Positions 1 to 5,358 of a DNA stretch of 5,358 nt are shown in pieces; position 1 is the stretch's first letter; every line of letters starts with the position of its first letter. Below the pieces are notes generated by a model. The model ran no database searches and was not told the DNA's origin. It saw nothing but the letters and a program-made list of their open reading frames with translations. The stretch lies in the NCBI GenBank assembly GCA_030453005.1, contig JAKDLE010000253.1, positions 1 through 5,358 of the forward strand. Reading direction: 5' to 3'. The position numbers and the translations under genes were made by a program. This DNA comes from Pseudonocardia sp. (GTDB taxonomy: Bacteria > Actinomycetota > Actinomycetes > Mycobacteriales > Pseudonocardiaceae).

Positions 1-2
1 AC

Positions 3-386
3 ACCTCCCTGTTGCTGCAGGCCACCTCGCAGCTCGTGCGGCAGCGCCCGGCCCATGCGGGCGAGTCGGTCGCCGCGTACCGACGGTCCTGGCTGCACGG
101 CTTCGCCGTCGAGGTCCACCGCAGGCTCACCGCCGCCGAGGCGGGCGCGGCCGCACAGGCCGCGGCCACGCCCCGACCGGCGGGCGGCCCGTCCGTCGCC
201 CTCGTGCTGGCCGACCGCCGGGAGCGGGTGGAGCGGGCCTACGCCGAGGCGTTCCCCGTGTTGGGCCGGGCCCGCCGCTCGGTGCTCTCCGGTAGCGGTT
301 TCGGGGCGGGCACCCGCGCCGGGGCACGCGCCGACCTCGGTCGCGGCGCGGTCGGGCGGCCGCACGCCCGTGCGCTCGGCTGTTGA
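3..386 (+). CDS. DUF2786-type protein, C-terminal fragment (5' end outside window)
   Basis: The frame is open from the left edge to a TGA at 384-386, so only about the last 127 residues of a longer protein are visible. They start TSLLLQATSQL, continue through an SWLHGFAVEVHRRL helix (an arginine-rich amphipathic segment), then an Ala-rich linker, a short strand VALVLADRRERVERAYAEAF, and a Gly/Ala/Arg-rich tail with spaced G-A-G steps ending in a conserved-looking ADLG. This order matches my recollection of the C-terminal half of actinobacterial DUF2786 proteins, whose molecular function is not known. The N-terminal DUF2786 motif itself lies outside the window, so the assignment rests on the tail only. 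An internal TTG at 12-14 is not a credible start, because the matching sequence continues upstream. The gene converges on the minus-strand flavoprotein gene across a 43-base gap and is not part of the rib cluster. Confidence 0.65.
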   Translation, partial: TSLLLQATSQLVRQRPAHAGESVAAYRRSWLHGFAVEVHRRLTAAEAGAAAQAAATPRPAGGPSVALVLADRRERVERAYAEAFPVLGRARRSVLSGSGFGAGTRAGARADLGRGAVGRPHARALGC

Positions 387-419
387 GGTGCGGCGCCCGA
401 GACGGCGGGTACCCGACCA

Positions 420-444
420 CGGGCGGGGGCTACCCGACCGCCCG
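420..444. terminator. Candidate bidirectional hairpin between convergent genes
   Basis: CGGGCGG (420-426) pairs with CCGCCCG (438-444), giving a 7-bp all-GC stem with an 11-base loop. The stop codon of the minus-strand flavoprotein gene (430-432) sits in the loop. A 10-bp perfect palindrome CGGGTACCCG lies next to it at 406-415. No T-tract follows on either strand, so it is not a canonical intrinsic terminator; GC-rich stems without U-runs at gene ends are common in actinobacteria. The position between two convergent genes is the main support. Confidence 0.35.
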
Positions 445-1437
445 GGGGTGCGGCGAGTAGCGCGAGACCGCCCGCAGCACGCGCCGGACGTGCAGGGCGC
501 GCAGCGGCGCGAGGGCGTAGCCCGGGTAGCTGGCCAACCACACCGCGCTGCCCAGGCTCACCGCGTCGGCGCCCGCCCAGAAGTACTCGCGGCAGTCGTC
601 GACCGTGCGGATGCCGCCGGTCGCGATGATCGGCAGCGTCACCCCCGCCTCCCGCAGCTCGGACACCACCCGCAGGCCGATGGGTTTGATCGCCCGCCCG
701 GACAGCCCGCCGTAGCGGTTGGCGAGCAACGGCTCGCCGGTGCGCGGGTCGAGCCGCAGCGCCTTCACCGTGTTGATGGCGGTCAGGGCCGACACGCCCG
801 CCTTCGCCGCCTGCCGAGCGTTGCGCAGGTAGTCGTTGTCCGGCGAGAGCTTGAGGATCACCGGGTGGTCGCTGCGGGGCACGGCCTCGTCGAGCACGTC
901 CTGCAGGATCGTCGAGAAGTCGAAGTTGACGTTGTGGCAGCTCACGTTGAGCTCGACGGCCGCGATCTCCCCGGCGGGCACCGCGGCGTTGACGCGGTCG
1001 ACCAGCGTCACGAACTCCTCGGCGGAGAACCCGCCGAGCGAGATGATGGTGCGCTGGTCGCGGGTGCGCGGATAGTAGTCGCGCAGGTAGGCCTCGATGC
1101 CCACGTTGCACCAGCCGAACGCGTTCACCCAGCCGCCGTCGGTGCCGCGCAGCACGCGGCCGTAGCGCTTGAGCAGGCCCGGCAGCTCGCCGAGCCGGTA
1201 GTCGTCGCGGATGCTGAAGTGGCCCTCGCGCGGTTCGGTCGTCAGCGTGCGGGTCGTCACCGCCCCGAACTCCTCCAGCGGCACGAACATCGACACCGGG
1301 CTCATGCCGTAGGGCACGAGGGGCGAGTTCGCCACCCCGTACCCGAGCAGGCTCGACGAGGTCACCAGCCGGTTGCGCAGCACGATGTCGCCCAGCCGGA
1401 CGCCATCCTGGTCGTGATCGTCCCTCGTCCGCAGCAC
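430..1437 (-). CDS. Class 1 dihydroorotate dehydrogenase-like FMN flavoprotein
   Basis: This 335-residue protein has the DHODH TIM-barrel pattern. Compared with Lactococcus class 1A DHODH from memory, the four asparagines that hold orotate have counterparts: N105 (VNAFGWCNVG), N164 and N169 (ELNVSCHNV), and N222 (TAINTV). The catalytic-base cysteine is C167. FMN-site motifs are K196 (LKLSPD), GGLSG at 243-247, ATGGI at 272-276 and SLGSA at 294-298. Departures from the family are R63 where the active-site lysine of TKS is expected, His168 in place of proline in SCPN, WCN instead of LPN at 109-111, and an extra segment around residues 34-55. Predicted role: a cytosolic FMN-dependent oxidoreductase acting on a dihydropyrimidine-like substrate. 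Authentic dihydroorotate oxidation is possible but unproven, because actinomycetes usually carry a class 2 PyrD. No PyrK-type partner is nearby. The start is GTG with no clear Shine-Dalgarno sequence; a possible leaderless promoter precedes it. It lies 54 bases after the PH-protein gene on the same strand. Confidence 0.85.
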   Translation of the reverse strand: MLRTRDDHDQDGVRLGDIVLRNRLVTSSSLLGYGVANSPLVPYGMSPVSMFVPLEEFGAVTTRTLTTEPREGHFSIRDDYRLGELPGLLKRYGRVLRGTDGGWVNAFGWCNVGIEAYLRDYYPRTRDQRTIISLGGFSAEEFVTLVDRVNAAVPAGEIAAVELNVSCHNVNFDFSTILQDVLDEAVPRSDHPVILKLSPDNDYLRNARQAAKAGVSALTAINTVKALRLDPRTGEPLLANRYGGLSGRAIKPIGLRVVSELREAGVTLPIIATGGIRTVDDCREYFWAGADAVSLGSAVWLASYPGYALAPLRALHVRRVLRAVSRYSPHPRAVG

Positions 1438-1444
1438 GACACCG

Positions 1445-1450
1445 ATGCTA
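1445..1450 (-). promoter_or_regulatory. Possible -10 box of a leaderless promoter for the DHODH-like gene
   Basis: Read on the minus strand this hexamer is TAGCAT, which fits the actinobacterial TANNNT -10 consensus. It ends exactly 7 bases before the GTG at 1437-1435, so transcription would begin at or next to the start codon. That geometry is typical of leaderless actinobacterial genes and agrees with the lack of a ribosome binding site. No convincing -35 element is visible 17-19 bases upstream (CGATGC-like), as is common for this class. A chance hexamer match cannot be excluded. Confidence 0.4.
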
Positions 1451-1463
1451 CGTGCGCCCGTCT

Positions 1464-1490
1464 CGGCGCATCGCGGCAGCGGGGGCGCCG
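1464..1490 (-). terminator. Weak inverted repeat after the PH-protein gene
   Basis: CGGCGC (1464-1469) and GCGCCG (1485-1490) can form a 6-bp GC stem with a 15-base loop, starting just after the TGA of the PH-protein gene. There is no T-run after it. It could weakly terminate or pause the rib transcript before the flavoprotein gene, but stems of this size arise easily by chance in DNA this GC-rich. Confidence 0.2.
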
Positions 1491-1491
1491 G

Positions 1492-3929
<2,438 letters not shown>

Positions 3930-3933
<4 letters not shown>

Positions 3934-4562
3934 CGTCCGGGCCCGGCCTCGCCTGTACCGCCGAGATACCCGGCGGTCAACCGCTCCACGTACTTCGCCA
4001 CCACGTCGACCTCGATGTTGACGGTATCCCCTGGCTGCCGGATCCCGAGTGTGGTGTATGCCAAGGTCGTGGGGATCAGGGCCACGCTGAACTCCTCGGA
4101 GCCCACGCCCGCCACCGTCAGCGACACCCCGTCCACGGTGATCGAGCCCTTCTCCACCACGTATCGCGCCAGGTCGGCGGGCAGGCTGAACCGCAGCTCG
4201 TCGCTGCGTTCGGCCGGCGTCCGGGAGATCAGTGTGGCCACTCCGTCGACGTGGCCCTGCACGATGTGCCCGCCGAGGCGCCCGTCCACCGGCACGGCGC
4301 GCTCCAGGTTCACCGGCGTGCCCACCGTCACAGCGGACAGGCTCGACCGCTTCAGCGTCTCGGGCACCAGCTCCACCCGGAACGTGCCGTCGGCGCTGCC
4401 CTGTGGGTCGGTCACGGTGAGGCAGACGCCGTTCACCGCGATGGAGTCACCGTGGCGCGAGTCGCCGGTGACGGTGGGTCCGCGCACGGTGAACGCCACC
4501 ACCTCCGCGCTCTCCCGCACGGCGAGGATCTCGCCCATCTCCTCGACGATCCCGGTGAACAT
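3930..4562 (-). CDS. ribE: Riboflavin synthase alpha subunit
   Basis: This enzyme dismutates two 6,7-dimethyl-8-ribityllumazine molecules into riboflavin and the pyrimidine reused by RibH, acting as a cytosolic trimer. The 210 residues hold the two homologous lumazine-binding barrels: the first has the canonical N-terminus [17 protein letters not shown] at 44-50 and VELVPETL at 63-70; the second has [12 protein letters not shown] at 97-108, DGVSLTV at 144-150 and VALIPTTL at 160-167. The frame is open 20 codons further upstream, to 4622, but the family invariably begins at MFTGIVE, and a GGAG ribosome binding site lies 3 bases before this ATG. The last 11 residues are a Gly-rich tail. The gene sits 91 bases after rpe and overlaps ribBA by 4 bases. 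Some schemes call this gene ribC (as in M. tuberculosis). No FMN riboswitch is recognisable in the leader. Confidence 0.97.
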
Positions 4563-4565
4563 GTT

Positions 4566-4569
4566 CTCC
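4566..4569 (-). promoter_or_regulatory. Ribosome binding site deciding the ribE start
   Basis: The minus strand reads GGAG, 3 bases before the ATG at 4562-4560, with a further purine run (GAAGAGGGG) just upstream. This supports the family-typical MFTGIVEE start over the two in-frame ATG codons at 4622 and 4619. The spacing is short, so the upstream GAGGGG may contribute. Confidence 0.5.
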
Positions 4570-4653
4570 AGCCCCTCTTCCACGCCCTGCCCGACACAAC
4601 CATCCGACGCGCCCCGCATCATCCCGCTTCCGGTCCCGGGCCGGACGAGCGCC

Positions 4654-5346
4654 TCAGACCGCCCAGCCGCGGTGCGGGGACGCCGCCCGGACCTGGTCGC
4701 GCAGGGCCTGCACAGCGCGGGCGGGATCGGCGGCGCCGTAGACGGCGGAGCCCGCCACGAAGCAGTCCACGCCGGCCTCCGCGGCCGCCTCGATGGTGTC
4801 GGCGTTGATCCCGCCGTCGATCTCGACGAGCAGCGTCAGGTGTCCGGTGTCGACCAGCCTGCGGGCCGTGCGCACCTTGTCGAGCACCTCGCCCATGAAG
4901 CTCTGGCCGCCGAAGCCCGGCTCCACGCTCATCACCAACAGAGTGTCGTAGTGCCGCAGAACCTCGACCCACGGCTCCAACGGGGTGCCCGGCTTGATCG
5001 ACAGCCCGGCCTTCGCACCGGCCGCGCGCAGGTCGCGGGCGAGCGCGATCGGATCGGCGGCGGCCTCGGCGTGCACCGTCACGTTGTGCGCGCCCGCCTC
5101 CGCGTAACCGGTGGCCCAGCGGTCCGGATCGTTGATCATCAGATGGCAGTCCAGCGGCAGTGTCGTGGCCTTGAGCAGCGACTGCACCACCGGGAGCCCG
5201 AGGGTGAGGTTGGGCACGAAGTGCGCGTCCATCACGTCGACGTGCAGCCAGTCGGCCCCCTCGCCCCCCCGGTTCACGGCCTCGGCCTCGTCCGCGAGGT
5301 GCGCGAAGTCGGCGCTCAGGATGCTCGGCGCGATCAGGGGATGCAC
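4654..5346 (-). CDS. rpe: Ribulose-phosphate 3-epimerase (start near the window edge)
   Basis: Rpe interconverts D-ribulose 5-phosphate and D-xylulose 5-phosphate in the pentose phosphate pathway, and so touches the pool that RibBA draws on. The TIM barrel is complete: [10 protein letters not shown] at 5-14, the signature [15 protein letters not shown] at 34-48 with metal/catalytic H35 and D37, CHLM with H68, the flexible loop [11 protein letters not shown] at 138-148, EIDGGIN with catalytic D177, and the phosphate-binding AGSAVYG at 198-204. The 230 residues are normal for the family. The likely start is GTG at 5346-5344, giving MHPLIAPS, but no ribosome binding site appears in the 12 remaining bases and the frame stays open to the edge, so a few more N-terminal residues could lie outside. 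It is the first gene of the visible minus-strand cluster; its promoter is not in the window. Confidence 0.95.
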   Translation of the reverse strand: MHPLIAPSILSADFAHLADEAEAVNRGGEGADWLHVDVMDAHFVPNLTLGLPVVQSLLKATTLPLDCHLMINDPDRWATGYAEAGAHNVTVHAEAAADPIALARDLRAAGAKAGLSIKPGTPLEPWVEVLRHYDTLLVMSVEPGFGGQSFMGEVLDKVRTARRLVDTGHLTLLVEIDGGINADTIEAAAEAGVDCFVAGSAVYGAADPARAVQALRDQVRAASPHRGWAV

Positions 5347-5358
5347 CCGATGAAGGGT

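Noticed and set aside
34..48. Glycine-to-alanine change in the Rpe MDG motif (protein residue 41) as a defect
   Set aside because: That position is variable in the epimerase signature, and all metal and catalytic residues are present. The coordinates given here are protein residues of rpe, not bases.
239..1111. Minus-strand 290-residue open frame across the convergent junction
   Set aside because: It overlaps both the DUF2786-type fragment and the DHODH-like gene out of frame and has only low-complexity Arg/Ala/Gly content.
4563..4622. Twenty-residue N-terminal extension of RibE
   Set aside because: The riboflavin synthase family begins at MFTGIVE, and a ribosome binding site precedes that ATG.

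Overview
The window looks like chromosomal DNA from a high-GC actinomycete. Base composition is strongly GC-rich throughout, codon third positions are almost all G or C, and the RibH and RibBA proteins closely resemble the mycobacterial/pseudonocardial forms. The gene order rpe, ribE, ribBA, ribH, small membrane PH-domain protein also resembles the Mycobacterium tuberculosis rib locus (Rv1408 to Rv1417). A Pseudonocardiales-type genome is a reasonable guess, but the sequence alone does not fix the genus.

Layout. A truncated plus-strand gene at the left edge (to 386) is the C-terminal end of a DUF2786-type protein of unknown function. Everything else is on the minus strand and should be read from right to left: rpe (start near 5346), ribE (4562 to 3930), ribBA (3933 to 2566), ribH (2504 to 1953), a two-TM PH-domain protein (1956 to 1492), and a class 1 dihydroorotate dehydrogenase-like flavoprotein (1437 to 430). 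The ribE/ribBA and ribH/PH junctions are 4-base ATGA overlaps, which suggests translational coupling. The left-hand gene and the flavoprotein gene converge across a 43-base GC-rich gap with inverted repeats.

How the genes fit together. Rpe interconverts ribulose 5-phosphate and xylulose 5-phosphate. RibBA uses both GTP (GTP cyclohydrolase II half) and ribulose 5-phosphate (DHBP synthase half). RibH condenses the two branches to lumazine and RibE dismutates lumazine to riboflavin. The pyrimidine deaminase/reductase RibD is not in the window, although it lies between rpe and ribE in M. tuberculosis. No FMN riboswitch is visible upstream of ribE. The last gene encodes a probable FMN enzyme and may have its own leaderless promoter.

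Most unusual features: (1) RibH carries a C-terminal tail built from an in-frame 15-bp tandem repeat (GSAPR units) that runs up to the ribosome binding site of the next gene; (2) the DHODH-like protein keeps the substrate asparagines and the catalytic cysteine of class 1 DHODH but has changes around the pocket; (3) a membrane PH-domain protein is coupled to ribH. No mobile element, CRISPR array, tRNA or rRNA was seen.
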